Source of the DNA: Paralcaligenes ureilyticus
GTDB lineage: Bacteria; Pseudomonadota; Gammaproteobacteria; Burkholderiales; Burkholderiaceae_B
Length of the DNA stretch: 64,000 nucleotides
Direction of reading: 5' to 3'
NCBI RefSeq assembly: GCF_004346225.1
Contig: NZ_SMAJ01000005.1
Location: forward strand, 186,001-250,000
Each line of letters starts with the position of its first letter. Position 1 is the stretch's first letter. Shown here piece after piece: positions 1 to 7,807 of the stretch. The notes below the pieces were generated by a model. That model had not been told where the DNA came from and made no database searches. It saw only the letters and a list, made by a program, of their open reading frames with translations. The position numbers and the translations under genes were made by a program.

Positions 1-88
1 TTGCCGACCCGTTATGTCTTGTAGCTCTAGAGTTGTCGGATCCCTGTTGGCAAACATTTAAGGCTAATTCGCACCATCGGAGACTTTT
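1..88 (+). promoter_or_regulatory. Leader of the Bug/OCD operon
   Basis: This AT-rich stretch precedes the first gene. A GGAGA ribosome-binding site lies at about 79-83, six bases before the ATG at 89. No clear promoter hexamers can be assigned, and the upstream gene is outside the window. Confidence 0.4.
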
Positions 89-1075
89 ATGAGTATCGTA
101 AAGAAAATAGCTGGGTTATTGGTGGGCGTGGTATCGCTTGCCTCAATGGGCAATGCGTTTGCGGCAAGTGCGGGAACCTATCCGGATCGATCCGTTAAGT
201 TGATAGTTCCGTTCGCGGCGGCAGGCATAGCGGACACGCTTGCACGAATTGTTGCTCAGCATTTGGCGGAAAAATGGAAGCAGTCGGTCATTGTTGAAAA
301 TAAACCTGGGGCGGCTGGCAATATAGGTATGTCCATGGGGGCCAAGGCTGCTCCAGATGGTTATACCCTGGTGCTGGCGCCCGTAGGAAACCTGACCGTC
401 AATGAATTGTTATTCACGAAATTGACTTTTAAAGTGGCGGATTTTGCGCCCATTACCGAGTTGGCAGCTTCGCCAAACGTATTGGTCGTTGGGAAAAAAA
501 TGCCGGTGAAGAGTTTTGCCGAATTTATCAGCTATGCAAAAGCCAATCCGGACAAGGTTGATTTTTCTTCGCCGGGTATAGGCAGCGGAGCCCATCTGGC
601 CGGCGAGTTATTGAAGCAAATGGCGGGAATCAACATGCTGCATGTACCTTATGCGGGAATGTCGCCGGCGTTAAACGATGTGATAGCGGGAAATGTGAGT
701 GCCATGTTCGCCGGCATTTCCACTGTTCTGCCCTATATCAAAGATGGCAAATTGACTGCTCTGGCCGTAGCTGGCCCCGAGCAACTCCCGGAGTTGCCCG
801 GCGTTCCTACCGTATCCGACAGTGGATATAAAGGGTTCGATGTGACTTCCTGGTATGGATTGATCACGCAAAAAAATGTTCCCCAGGCGATTGTCCAGAA
901 AATACAGAAAGACGTCGCTGCAGTTCTGAGTGATGTAAACGTCAAGAATAAACTATCGGCGCTGGGCGTTACGACGGTTGGAAGCACGCCTGAGGATTTT
1001 TCCAAAAAAATAGCGGCAGATACGAAAAACTGGGGCGCCATTATTAAAAAGGCAAACATTAAACCTCTGCAGTAG
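89..1075 (+). CDS. Bug-family tripartite tricarboxylate transporter binding protein
   Basis: This is a 328-aa periplasmic solute-binding protein of the Bug/TctC family, which captures carboxylated or small organic solutes for TctAB-type permeases or acts as a sensor. A signal peptide covers residues 1-25 (hydrophobic core, cleavage near AFA-A). The family signature YPDRSVKLIVPFAAAG follows immediately, and later GAKAAPDGYTL and the VPYAGMSPALNDVIAG region are also typical. It opens an operon: the next gene starts 13 bases after its stop. No TctA or TctB permease genes are in the window, so the protein must use a permease encoded elsewhere or serve another role. Many such orphan Bug genes occur in Bordetella relatives. 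The substrate cannot be read from the sequence. The base composition is visibly more AT-rich than genes from 3.1 kb onward. Confidence 0.93.
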   Translation: MSIVKKIAGLLVGVVSLASMGNAFAASAGTYPDRSVKLIVPFAAAGIADTLARIVAQHLAEKWKQSVIVENKPGAAGNIGMSMGAKAAPDGYTLVLAPVGNLTVNELLFTKLTFKVADFAPITELAASPNVLVVGKKMPVKSFAEFISYAKANPDKVDFSSPGIGSGAHLAGELLKQMAGINMLHVPYAGMSPALNDVIAGNVSAMFAGISTVLPYIKDGKLTALAVAGPEQLPELPGVPTVSDSGYKGFDVTSWYGLITQKNVPQAIVQKIQKDVAAVLSDVNVKNKLSALGVTTVGSTPEDFSKKIAADTKNWGAIIKKANIKPLQ

Positions 1076-1088
1076 ATAGGAGCTTTAG

Positions 1089-2093
1089 GTGCAATCAATA
1101 AATATTACCTACTTGAATGGGCCGGATATCGAAGCGTTATCGCTTACCGATGCAGAAATATTGGCTGCGGTTGAGTCTGCTCTGTTGGCACAGGGGAAAA
1201 AAGAAACGGTTATCGAGCCCAGGGTGCACTTGGTGCCTGAATCATCGGACAAAGGGCATTTCAATGTCTTGAGAGGGTATATAAAGTCTTTGGATGTCGC
1301 AGGCATCAAGGTTGTAGGGGACTTTGTTGATAATTACAAAGTCGACCTGCCTTCGGAGCTTGCCCTGTTGAGTCTGTTCTCCCCTGTAACGGGCAAACCG
1401 CTAGCCATTATTAATGCGACATCCATTACAGACATGCGCACGGGCGCGGTCACTGCGTTGGGTGCAAAATATCTGGCAAGGAAAAACAGTAAAGTTCTTG
1501 GGCACATTGGATCGCGAGGGACATCTTATTGGAATGTGAGGTTGTTGGATTCCTTATACGATTTTGATGAAATCCGTGTTCATTCCAAAAGGCCTGAAAG
1601 CCAGAATGCGTTTGCTGAACGGCTATCCCGGGATTTAAAGAAACCGGTTATTGCTGTCAACAATTGGGAAGATTGCGTACGCGACGCCGATATTATTGTA
1701 GAGGCGTCCCGTTTACCTGAACCGGCTCCTTTATTAAAAACAGGGTGGATAAAGAAAGGGGCATTTGTTGTGCCTTATGGCACGATGAGTGCGGTTGAGC
1801 TATCGCTTACAGACATAATGGACAAGGTGGTGGTTGACGACTGGGGGCAATGTCGTAAAGGACTTCCTTTCGGCTCTTTGCGTGCCCACGTGGATAGCGA
1901 TAAGCTGACTGAACACAATCTTCATGCTGAGCTTGGCCAGATTGTCGCTGGATTGAAATCCGGCAGGGAAAACGATGGTGAAACCATTTTGTTCTGGCAC
2001 AGGGGCTTATCCACAACAGATATTGCCTTGGGGCATGCCTTATTGGAAAAAGCCAAAATAAAAGGCGTGGGGCAGATACTAAGGTTTGCGTAA
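1089..2093 (+). CDS. Ornithine cyclodeaminase / mu-crystallin family protein
   Basis: This 334-aa protein belongs to the OCD/mu-crystallin family, NAD(P)-dependent enzymes that include ornithine cyclodeaminase, alanine dehydrogenase and imine reductases. Family landmarks are the MRTGAVTALGAKYLA segment (about 116-130) and the C-terminal GRENDGETILFWHRGLSTTDIALG segment (about 292-315). The usual GxGxQ dinucleotide-binding turn is replaced by GSRG (residues 141-144), so cofactor use or activity may differ. The start is GTG at 1089, supported by TAGGAG six bases upstream. It sits between two binding-protein genes with gaps of 13 and 12 bases, so it probably acts on the imported compound, perhaps an amino acid or imine. 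The precise reaction is unknown. Confidence 0.85.
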   Translation: MQSINITYLNGPDIEALSLTDAEILAAVESALLAQGKKETVIEPRVHLVPESSDKGHFNVLRGYIKSLDVAGIKVVGDFVDNYKVDLPSELALLSLFSPVTGKPLAIINATSITDMRTGAVTALGAKYLARKNSKVLGHIGSRGTSYWNVRLLDSLYDFDEIRVHSKRPESQNAFAERLSRDLKKPVIAVNNWEDCVRDADIIVEASRLPEPAPLLKTGWIKKGAFVVPYGTMSAVELSLTDIMDKVVVDDWGQCRKGLPFGSLRAHVDSDKLTEHNLHAELGQIVAGLKSGRENDGETILFWHRGLSTTDIALGHALLEKAKIKGVGQILRFA

Positions 2094-2105
2094 ACACAGG
2101 AAACC

Positions 2106-2927
2106 ATGGGTTTGATTGCTTCGACAAGAATGTACGATGTCTGTCCCAGTGCAAAAAATGCGTGGGCCGGCCTGCTTCAATACGCTTTAAATAAGGCGGA
2201 TCTACAGGTTGAGGTAATCGATCACGCCTGGCCAAAACCCATTTCCGATTTGTGGAGCAGGCCGGGATTGTGTGCGGTGTTTATGTGTGGGTGGCCATTT
2301 ATCCGTGCCCTTGCGGCGGGCCTTGAAGTCCGGCCTTTGGTTGGCGTAATTCCCGCCTGGCCTGCATATGGGGGGCTGGCGCGTTACAGGAGCGAGTTTT
2401 TAATTCGGGAGAGTGAAGGATGGGGCCGTCTTGAAGACAGCTTTGGTTCGCGCTACGGATGGATGGTCAAAGACTCGCAGTCTGGCTGGAATGCGCCTCG
2501 AATGCATTTGTCGTCGTATGCGGCGAAATACGGAAGGGCACTGTTTGCCGAATCAAGGGGCCCTTATGGGAATCCATTGGGCTTGATCAATGCACTGACT
2601 AGCCATGAGATTGATATTACCGCTATCGATGGTTGGTATTTGGATCTGATCCGATCTCATTGCCCCGAAGTGTTGGCGGGGATACAAACAATGGATTTTA
2701 CGGAGTGGACGCCAAATCCTTTGCTGATTGTGTCGGCTACTTTGGATGAAGATAAGTACCAGGGCCTTTTAATGGCTTTTTTGGACATGGACAAGGATTT
2801 GTACGGTAAGGAATTGCTGAAAAGGGCAAACGTTTTGCGTTTTCAGAACGTTGATGTTGAAAAGTATTTTTCATTGATCGATATGGAAAAACGAGCTTTG
2901 GCAAACAATTATCCTGAGATAGCATAA
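2106..2927 (+). CDS. NMT1/PhnD/SsuA-like substrate-binding protein without signal peptide
   Basis: This is a 273-aa type-2 periplasmic-binding-fold protein resembling the PhnD/SsuA/transferrin group. Supporting segments are MCGWPFIRALAAGLEVRPLVGVIPAWPAY (about 59-87), LGLINALTSHEIDITAIDGWYLDLI and the downstream PNPLLIVSATL. The start ATGGGTTTG has no hydrophobic leader, so it is likely cytoplasmic or a non-exported relative such as a ligand-binding enzyme or sensor. It is the last gene of the three-gene operon that begins at 89. The ligand is unknown. Like its two neighbours it is AT-richer than the rest of the window. Confidence 0.75.
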   Translation: MGLIASTRMYDVCPSAKNAWAGLLQYALNKADLQVEVIDHAWPKPISDLWSRPGLCAVFMCGWPFIRALAAGLEVRPLVGVIPAWPAYGGLARYRSEFLIRESEGWGRLEDSFGSRYGWMVKDSQSGWNAPRMHLSSYAAKYGRALFAESRGPYGNPLGLINALTSHEIDITAIDGWYLDLIRSHCPEVLAGIQTMDFTEWTPNPLLIVSATLDEDKYQGLLMAFLDMDKDLYGKELLKRANVLRFQNVDVEKYFSLIDMEKRALANNYPEIA

Positions 2928-3134
2928 GTGTGTACTCTCGATTGGACCGCTGCGCCGGAAGGCTGGAACTGGGCATCGCAAGACGAAGACGGCCGCTGGT
3001 TCTGGTATCGGGTCAAGCCGCTGCCCAGCATCGGCGGCGGAGTGTGGCGTGCGCCCTCGCGTGCCCAGGTATTGGCATGGGAAGGGCAGCCCAACCCCGA
3101 TTGGGTTCACACCCTGCGGCAGCGTCCTGAATAA
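2928..3134 (+). CDS. Small conserved-looking protein, function unknown
   Basis: This is a 68-aa, tryptophan-rich, acidic ORF. Its GTG start follows the TAA of the preceding gene with no gap and in the same reading frame. Its codon use is GC-rich, unlike that of the upstream operon. It has no signal peptide or membrane segment. The pattern of WNWASQDEDGRWFWYR followed by WRAPSRAQVLAWEGQPNPDW looks like a folded protein rather than noise. The abutting start raises the possibility that the upstream AT-rich block has replaced its native 5' end. The function is unknown. Confidence 0.5.
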   Translation: MCTLDWTAAPEGWNWASQDEDGRWFWYRVKPLPSIGGGVWRAPSRAQVLAWEGQPNPDWVHTLRQRPE

Positions 3135-3140
3135 GCGGTT

Positions 3141-3203
3141 GTAGCGCCACCTCGTAGCGTCACCCAGTAGCGCCACCTTGTAGCGCCACCCCTTGTGGGT
3201 GGC
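3141..3203 (-). repeat. ACAAG hairpin repeat (type C) with degenerate tandem half-units
   Basis: A full hairpin copy lies at 3179-3203 in minus orientation with arms GCCACCC/GGGTGGC. Before it (3141-3178) stand three partial copies of the GTAGCGCCACC half, a small tandem array of the tail plus one arm. Confidence 0.85.
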
Positions 3204-3242
3204 AAAACCATTGACAGTCGGGGTCGTCTTTATGTAAAAAAT

Positions 3243-3341
3243 GCCACCCACAAGGGGTGGCGCTACATGATTCACGGGTAGGTCTTTGTCGATATCGCCT
3301 TGGACGTCAAGGTTTTTGTAGCGGCACCCCTTGTGGGTGCC
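3243..3341. repeat. ACAAG hairpin repeats: plus copy (type C) and minus copy (type A)
   Basis: A plus-orientation hairpin with arms GCCACCC/GGGTGGC occupies 3243-3267. A minus-orientation hairpin with arms GGCACCC/GGGTGCC occupies 3317-3341. They lie between the small ORF and the 3' end of the MscS gene. The 3268-3316 spacer is longer than in the compact composites. Confidence 0.9.
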
Positions 3342-3360
3342 ATTCGCGCAGCGCGGCAAG

Positions 3361-5835
3361 TCAGGCGGGCGCCGTCGGCATGGCAGCGTCCGTGCCGGGC
3401 AGGACTGGCGTATCGGGCGGCATCATGATTATGGTGGATGGCTTCGATAGCGGCAGGTTGGCTTGCCCGAGCTGCTTCAATACCTCGAACAGCAGTGCAC
3501 TGCGCACGCCGTAGGCCGCGCGCGGTGAATTGACATAGCCGGTGGCGTTGAATACTAGGAGGCCGTGGTTGGGATCTATGCCGTCGAGCAAGACCTTGGG
3601 GGCAGGCTCGTCGAGCACGTCGTCGTGACTGCGGAATATCTCAACGATAAGGCTGCGCACCCGCTCCGCATCGGTTGAGAGCGGCATGGGCAGCTTGATT
3701 TGCACCAGGCCCAACGGATTGGCGTGCGTAACGTTGCGCACGACCTTGGTAATGAATTCGGAATTGGGCACGATGACCGTGGAGCGGTCGCTCATCTGGA
3801 TTTCGGTGGCGCGCACATTAATGCGGCGTATATCGCCCTCGACGCCTCCAAGGGATACCCAGTCGCCTACCCTGACCGGCCGTTCGGCGAGCAGTATCAG
3901 GCCGGAAACAAAATTTTGCACCACGGCCTGCAGCCCGAAGCCGATGCCGACCGATAGCGCGCTGGCTATCCACGCGACTCGCTCCAGGCTGAGGCCCGCC
4001 GCCGACAGGGCCAGCGCCACCGCCAGCACATAGCCTGCGTAGCTGAATAAATTGGCCGTGGATTGGCGCATGCCGGGGTCCAGGCTGGTGGTAGGCAGAT
4101 ATTGGGCCGCCAGCCAGCGCTGCAGAATTCGTACGCATCCGAAACCCAATAACAAGACCACTGCCGATTGCAGCACAGAGGTGGGGCGGATCTGCACCTC
4201 GCCGATTGAAATTCCGGCATGCAGATAATCAATGTGGCTAAGCAGTTCGGCTGGCCCTTCGCCGAACGGCGCCAGTAAAAAAGCCACGGCGAGCAGCACG
4301 ATGCCCAAGCGGCCCAGGCCCGACAGCACTACGACGGCCTGACTGCGGGCACGGGTCAGGGGTCGCGCCAGGTGTTCATCCTCGGCATTGTGCCGTATCG
4401 AGGCGAGCAGGCTCACGCAGCCGTCGTGTATCAGCACCGTCAACAGATACATGGCGCTTAGCACGACGGCGTACCAGACCATTTGCTTGATGACAAAACT
4501 GCCAAATGCGACGAAGCCCGTGAGGACGCATATCACGCCGCCGACCAGCACCAGCCAGGCCAAACTGAACAAGGCAGTCAGCCACAAGGGGCTGGCGGGG
4601 GATTGCGCGCTCTCCGGATCCAGCTTGTGTCGGCGCCGCAACCGGCTGGCGCGCAGCAACGCGGCGGCCATCGTAACGGCCAGGGCGAGCGCCATGAAGC
4701 ATTCGATGGTAACCGTGGCGGCCAGGCTGGCGTTGATTATCTTTGCCAGCTCTTCGAAAAACCAGCCTATCGATACGACTATCGCGAGAATCAGTGGAAA
4801 TCGCCCCAGGCTCGACGCAACGGTATCAAGTATGGGCGGCAAACGCCACGATGGACGTACGGGCGCCAGCAGCGCCGAGCCGAGGCCCGCAATCAAGCCG
4901 CCGTAACAAGAGATGACCAGCACCCAGTCCAGCAGGGTGGAGAACGCGTCGGATAGTGAATTGGACCGGGCCAGGCCTATGCGCAAAGCGTCGGCAACCA
5001 GGCCGGGCGTGGCGATGCTGAGCAGAACCACCGCCATGGCGAATAGTGACCGCCGCAGTCGCCCGGGCGGCACACGTGTTGTGGTCAGGCGTATCAGAGC
5101 GCGGCCGGCGAATACGCGCAAGCCCAGTATGAGCACGATGGCCAGAAAAATGCCGATCCAAGCCTGCAGCGGCGTAGCGGCCAGGACGGCCGTCAGCTCT
5201 GTGCGCAGCGGTTTCAGCCGGCGCGCGTCCTTGGGCCATTCGCGGTGCAATTCGGCCCAGAAAGGTTCTCCCAGGATGGAATCGGTGCGCTCGCCCATTC
5301 GGGCCTGGAACTGGGAACGGCGCAGCGACAGGATTTGTTCGGCAGCCTGCCCGGCTTCGACGGAAATCAGGCGGGCCAGTTTGTTTTGTGCGTCCAGCTT
5401 GCTGCTGCTTTTAGTCAGTTCTGTCCGTTGTGCCGCGACATCGGCCGCTTCGGGTGTGTCCGTACTGGGAACGCCCAATTGAGCCAGCCGGGCTTGTACG
5501 CTGGTCAGTTGGGGTGCAATGGCGGCGGCGGCCGCATCGGCTTTGGCTTGAGCGGCCTGCGCGGTGGCCCGCAAGTCCACCAGCTCGGCGTCGGTTTGCG
5601 GTTCTTTCAGGCTTTTTTGCACCGAATCCATTTGCGCGCGCAAAGTGTCCAGAGCAGTACTGACGTCTACCGGCGCTTCGCCGCCCACTTTCGCGTCGCG
5701 CGGCTGAGCGCGGGCGGGCGCGAGTGTCAACGCCATGAGCGCGATCAGTGCAATCAGCCACCACAGCGCCAAGCGCCCGCTAAAACTAAAGATCCGGATA
5801 TGTGTCGGAAATGACGTGTGATCAGGCGATGTCAT
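3361..5835 (-). CDS. Large mechanosensitive channel (DUF3772 + MscS)
   Basis: This 824-aa inner-membrane protein carries a C-terminal MscS domain that opens under membrane tension and releases solutes on hypo-osmotic shock. An N-terminal signal or anchor (about residues 20-44) is followed by a periplasmic helical region with the DUF3772 character (about 55-215), then roughly ten membrane segments (215-620). The MscS pore and beta domain come at about 610-800, including the segment RVAWIASALSVGIGFGLQ, the ERPVRVGDWVSLGGVEGDI turn and IVPNSEF. The length is that of MscK/YbiO-like large channels rather than the 280-aa MscS. It stands alone, divergent from the small gene at 6021. The start is ATG at 5835. 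Confidence 0.9.
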   Translation of the reverse strand: MTSPDHTSFPTHIRIFSFSGRLALWWLIALIALMALTLAPARAQPRDAKVGGEAPVDVSTALDTLRAQMDSVQKSLKEPQTDAELVDLRATAQAAQAKADAAAAAIAPQLTSVQARLAQLGVPSTDTPEAADVAAQRTELTKSSSKLDAQNKLARLISVEAGQAAEQILSLRRSQFQARMGERTDSILGEPFWAELHREWPKDARRLKPLRTELTAVLAATPLQAWIGIFLAIVLILGLRVFAGRALIRLTTTRVPPGRLRRSLFAMAVVLLSIATPGLVADALRIGLARSNSLSDAFSTLLDWVLVISCYGGLIAGLGSALLAPVRPSWRLPPILDTVASSLGRFPLILAIVVSIGWFFEELAKIINASLAATVTIECFMALALAVTMAAALLRASRLRRRHKLDPESAQSPASPLWLTALFSLAWLVLVGGVICVLTGFVAFGSFVIKQMVWYAVVLSAMYLLTVLIHDGCVSLLASIRHNAEDEHLARPLTRARSQAVVVLSGLGRLGIVLLAVAFLLAPFGEGPAELLSHIDYLHAGISIGEVQIRPTSVLQSAVVLLLGFGCVRILQRWLAAQYLPTTSLDPGMRQSTANLFSYAGYVLAVALALSAAGLSLERVAWIASALSVGIGFGLQAVVQNFVSGLILLAERPVRVGDWVSLGGVEGDIRRINVRATEIQMSDRSTVIVPNSEFITKVVRNVTHANPLGLVQIKLPMPLSTDAERVRSLIVEIFRSHDDVLDEPAPKVLLDGIDPNHGLLVFNATGYVNSPRAAYGVRSALLFEVLKQLGQANLPLSKPSTIIMMPPDTPVLPGTDAAMPTAPA

Positions 5836-6020
5836 CAGGCTTACGCTGAAAAGGCGGGAAACGCCCGTCGATGGCGAGCATCATACCGCGTCGCCTTATG
5901 GCCGCAAAGCCATGTTGAGGTTTGTTGCACTCCAGTCGATAATACATTCGTGTACCGGGTTTTCAAGGGTAATACTGCATTTTGCTTGAAGCTCAGTGCG
6001 CAACACAACTGGGGATTCAC

Positions 6021-6272
6021 GTGGCAAATCGATCAAAATCCATACAGGATATATACACCCGCAAGGTAGGCGGTGAAACGTTTCAGTACAACGTCACGTA
6101 CACGCCCGGTGCAACCGTCGATTGGAACGCCCGCGTTTATCAGGATGGCGAGCTAAAAGGCACTCCTTCCGGGTCCGTCAGCCACAATGTAATGACAGGT
6201 AAAGCCTTGTCTCAATTTCTTGTCAGCTATGTTGAAGGCATTATTGAACGGGGCCTCGGGATCGAGGAGTAG
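6021..6272 (+). CDS. Small hypothetical protein (83 aa)
   Basis: The GTG at 6021 is preferred because GGGGA stands five bases upstream; an in-frame earlier start (5982) lacks a site. The product is soluble, without signal peptide, with a beta-rich N-terminal half (GETFQYNVTYTPGATVDWNARVYQDGELKG) and a helical C-terminus ending GLGIEE. I do not recognise the family. It is divergent from the MscS gene, with about 185 bases of shared upstream DNA. Confidence 0.6.
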   Translation: MANRSKSIQDIYTRKVGGETFQYNVTYTPGATVDWNARVYQDGELKGTPSGSVSHNVMTGKALSQFLVSYVEGIIERGLGIEE

Positions 6273-6275
6273 GCA

Positions 6276-6364
6276 TGTAGGGGCGACCCTTGTGGTCACC
6301 CATTCGGCAGACGATACCTGCAAGGGCTGACGCGCTAAGGGCGACCACAAGGGTCGCCCCTACA
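6276..6364. repeat. ACAAG hairpin repeats, type E pair in tail-out orientation
   Basis: A minus copy (6276-6300) and a plus copy (6339-6364) have arms of the GGCGACC/GGTCGCC type and a CCTACA tail instead of GCTACA. The minus copy has one T.G wobble in its stem. The order (minus then plus) is the reverse of the usual composite. Confidence 0.85.
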
Positions 6365-6394
6365 AAACCTACCCGTCGCGTATCACGCCATGGC

Positions 6395-6727
6395 TTACCG
6401 CCGAAAATCGAGCGGGAAAAATAAACTGATGCCGGGTGATTGCTGTGGCTCATAGTACACAGGCGGCGGGACGTAGACGGGTTGCGCGTAGTAATAACGC
6501 CGACGCTCAGGCGGCGGCTCCCTATAGACCCTGCGATGGTTACGCGATTCATTCCGATAATGATCGTTATGCGACGCACGTTGGCTACGATTGTCATGCT
6601 CATTGTTTTGTTCCGCTAGCGCCGACGTTATCGACAAGCCACTTATCAGCGAAGCAAAGGCCAGTGCGGTCACGGCCTTGCGGCCGGCTAACCTTACACC
6701 GCCAGGCTGCCGTATTGAGGATTTCAT
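6395..6727 (-). CDS. Small exported protein, Arg/Tyr/Pro-rich
   Basis: This 110-aa protein has a probable signal peptide (residues 1-38, hydrophobic AVTALAFASLISGLSI, cleavage after ALA). The mature part is charged, with many N, H, R and E residues (39-75), and is followed by a Tyr/Pro segment RRRYYYAQPVYVPPPVYY and a hydrophobic end. It resembles small periplasmic or envelope proteins with PXPV/YPP repeats, with no known enzymatic function. AAGGAA upstream supports the ATG at 6727. Confidence 0.6.
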   Translation of the reverse strand: MKSSIRQPGGVRLAGRKAVTALAFASLISGLSITSALAEQNNEHDNRSQRASHNDHYRNESRNHRRVYREPPPERRRYYYAQPVYVPPPVYYEPQQSPGISLFFPLDFRR

Positions 6728-6811
6728 AATGATGTTTCCTTTTTCGAATGCTTGATCCGATCACGAACCGGGGACTGGAATTGCCTGGCCCGGGCATAAT
6801 CCTGTTCGTAG

Positions 6812-7309
6812 TTATTTTGCCTTGGACATCTTATGGCCACGCTTGTGGTCACGATGACGGAACAAGGTATCCGCGTCTTTTTTCTGAGAGTCCGACATGC
6901 TGGAATAAAGTGCGGCAAACGCCGGGGTCAGTTTTTTGATCCCGTCCGCATGGGCATCGGTGATATCACCGTAGGATTTAAGATTGTCGACAGCGGTCAT
7001 GTCCTTGGCATGATCGTCCCTTGCCTGAATAAGCGTGTCCATGGTTTTTGCATTTTCACGCATTATCTGGGCAACTTTGGCCCACTGATCTTCCTGTGCC
7101 GCCGTGATCTTAAGCTTGGCGTGCATGTTGGCGATGCGTTGTTCAGTGCGGTCCTGGTGAGTCTCGCTAGCGGCGTGAACCGTCCCCGACGCGGAAGCGG
7201 GGGTGGCGGCGAAAACCGCGCCCGGCGCGAAAGTCAGAGTCGCGGCCAGAGCTGCTGCCGCAATAAGACGCATGCTTGCATAAGTGGGTTGCTTGCTGCT
7301 TAGCTTCAT
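6812..7309 (-). CDS. Spy/CpxP-like periplasmic protein
   Basis: This 165-aa exported helical protein of the Spy/CpxP (LTxxQ-motif) family has relatives that act as periplasmic chaperones or adaptors in envelope stress. A signal peptide spans about residues 1-32. The motif-bearing stretch is IANMHAKLKITAAQEDQW, with a second helix around LTPAFAALYSSMSDSQKKDADTLF and a basic His-rich tail. The ATG at 7309 is chosen over an upstream in-frame start because GGAG stands seven bases before it and the signal peptide begins there. It is not linked to a visible CpxRA system. Confidence 0.8.
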   Translation of the reverse strand: MKLSSKQPTYASMRLIAAAALAATLTFAPGAVFAATPASASGTVHAASETHQDRTEQRIANMHAKLKITAAQEDQWAKVAQIMRENAKTMDTLIQARDDHAKDMTAVDNLKSYGDITDAHADGIKKLTPAFAALYSSMSDSQKKDADTLFRHRDHKRGHKMSKAK

Positions 7310-7583
7310 GTTTGTTCTCCAGATTGATCCAAGTTTTCTTGCGTCCGCCAATTCGGGCGGCATGCCATACGAATAGCTATTATTTCCCTTTGTCAGACGG
7401 CGTTCCGTTCGATAACGCACATATAGTCGGGAAAAATAAAGGCAGGGGCGCAAGCTTGACGATGCTCGGAAGTGAGCCAAATCTTGCCGCCGCAGCGCAG
7501 ATTTTCAGAGGGGGTAACAGCGTGTTGCTGTGCGATCAAGATTGATCAGGCGCGCGTAATTTTCACCGTCCGGCATCTTGGTT

Positions 7584-7612
7584 GTAGTGGCTCCCGCCAG
7601 GAATGCCACTAC
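7584..7612. repeat. Divergent hairpin element with GTAGTGGC arms
   Basis: Perfect 8-bp inverted arms GTAGTGGC / GCCACTAC enclose a 13-base centre. The GTAG-GGC and GCC-CTACA ends resemble the ACAAG repeats, but the loop is unrelated. It is probably a distant relative of the family. Confidence 0.55.
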
Positions 7613-7633
7613 AAAAGCCATGCAAAACAGTAT

Positions 7634-7681
7634 CTACAAAAACGCACCCGTGAATCTGTAGCGACAGGCCTTGTGCCTGTC
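7634..7681 (-). repeat. Truncated composite repeat, type D hairpin
   Basis: A minus-orientation hairpin (7657-7681) has arms GACAGGC/GCCTGTC and the invariant loop. The spacer and tail of a lost left partner (CTACAAAAACG) precede it, so this is a 5'-truncated composite. Confidence 0.85.
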
Positions 7682-7716
7682 ATCTGCGCAAGATACCGTC
7701 TGATCGCCAAGATTTT

Positions 7717-7772
7717 GTCACCCACAAGGGGTGGCGCTACAAAGAATGGCACCCACAAGGGGTGCCGCTACA
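7717..7772 (+). repeat. Two tandem plus-strand ACAAG hairpins
   Basis: Copy one (7717-7740) has arms GTCACCC/GGGTGGC with a T.G wobble. Copy two (7748-7772) is type A with GGCACCC/GGGTGCC. Both lie just downstream of the convergently oriented peptidase gene end. Confidence 0.88.
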
Positions 7773-7807
7773 AAATCTTGTGGTGCCGCCGCCCACGTCA
7801 AAGTCAA

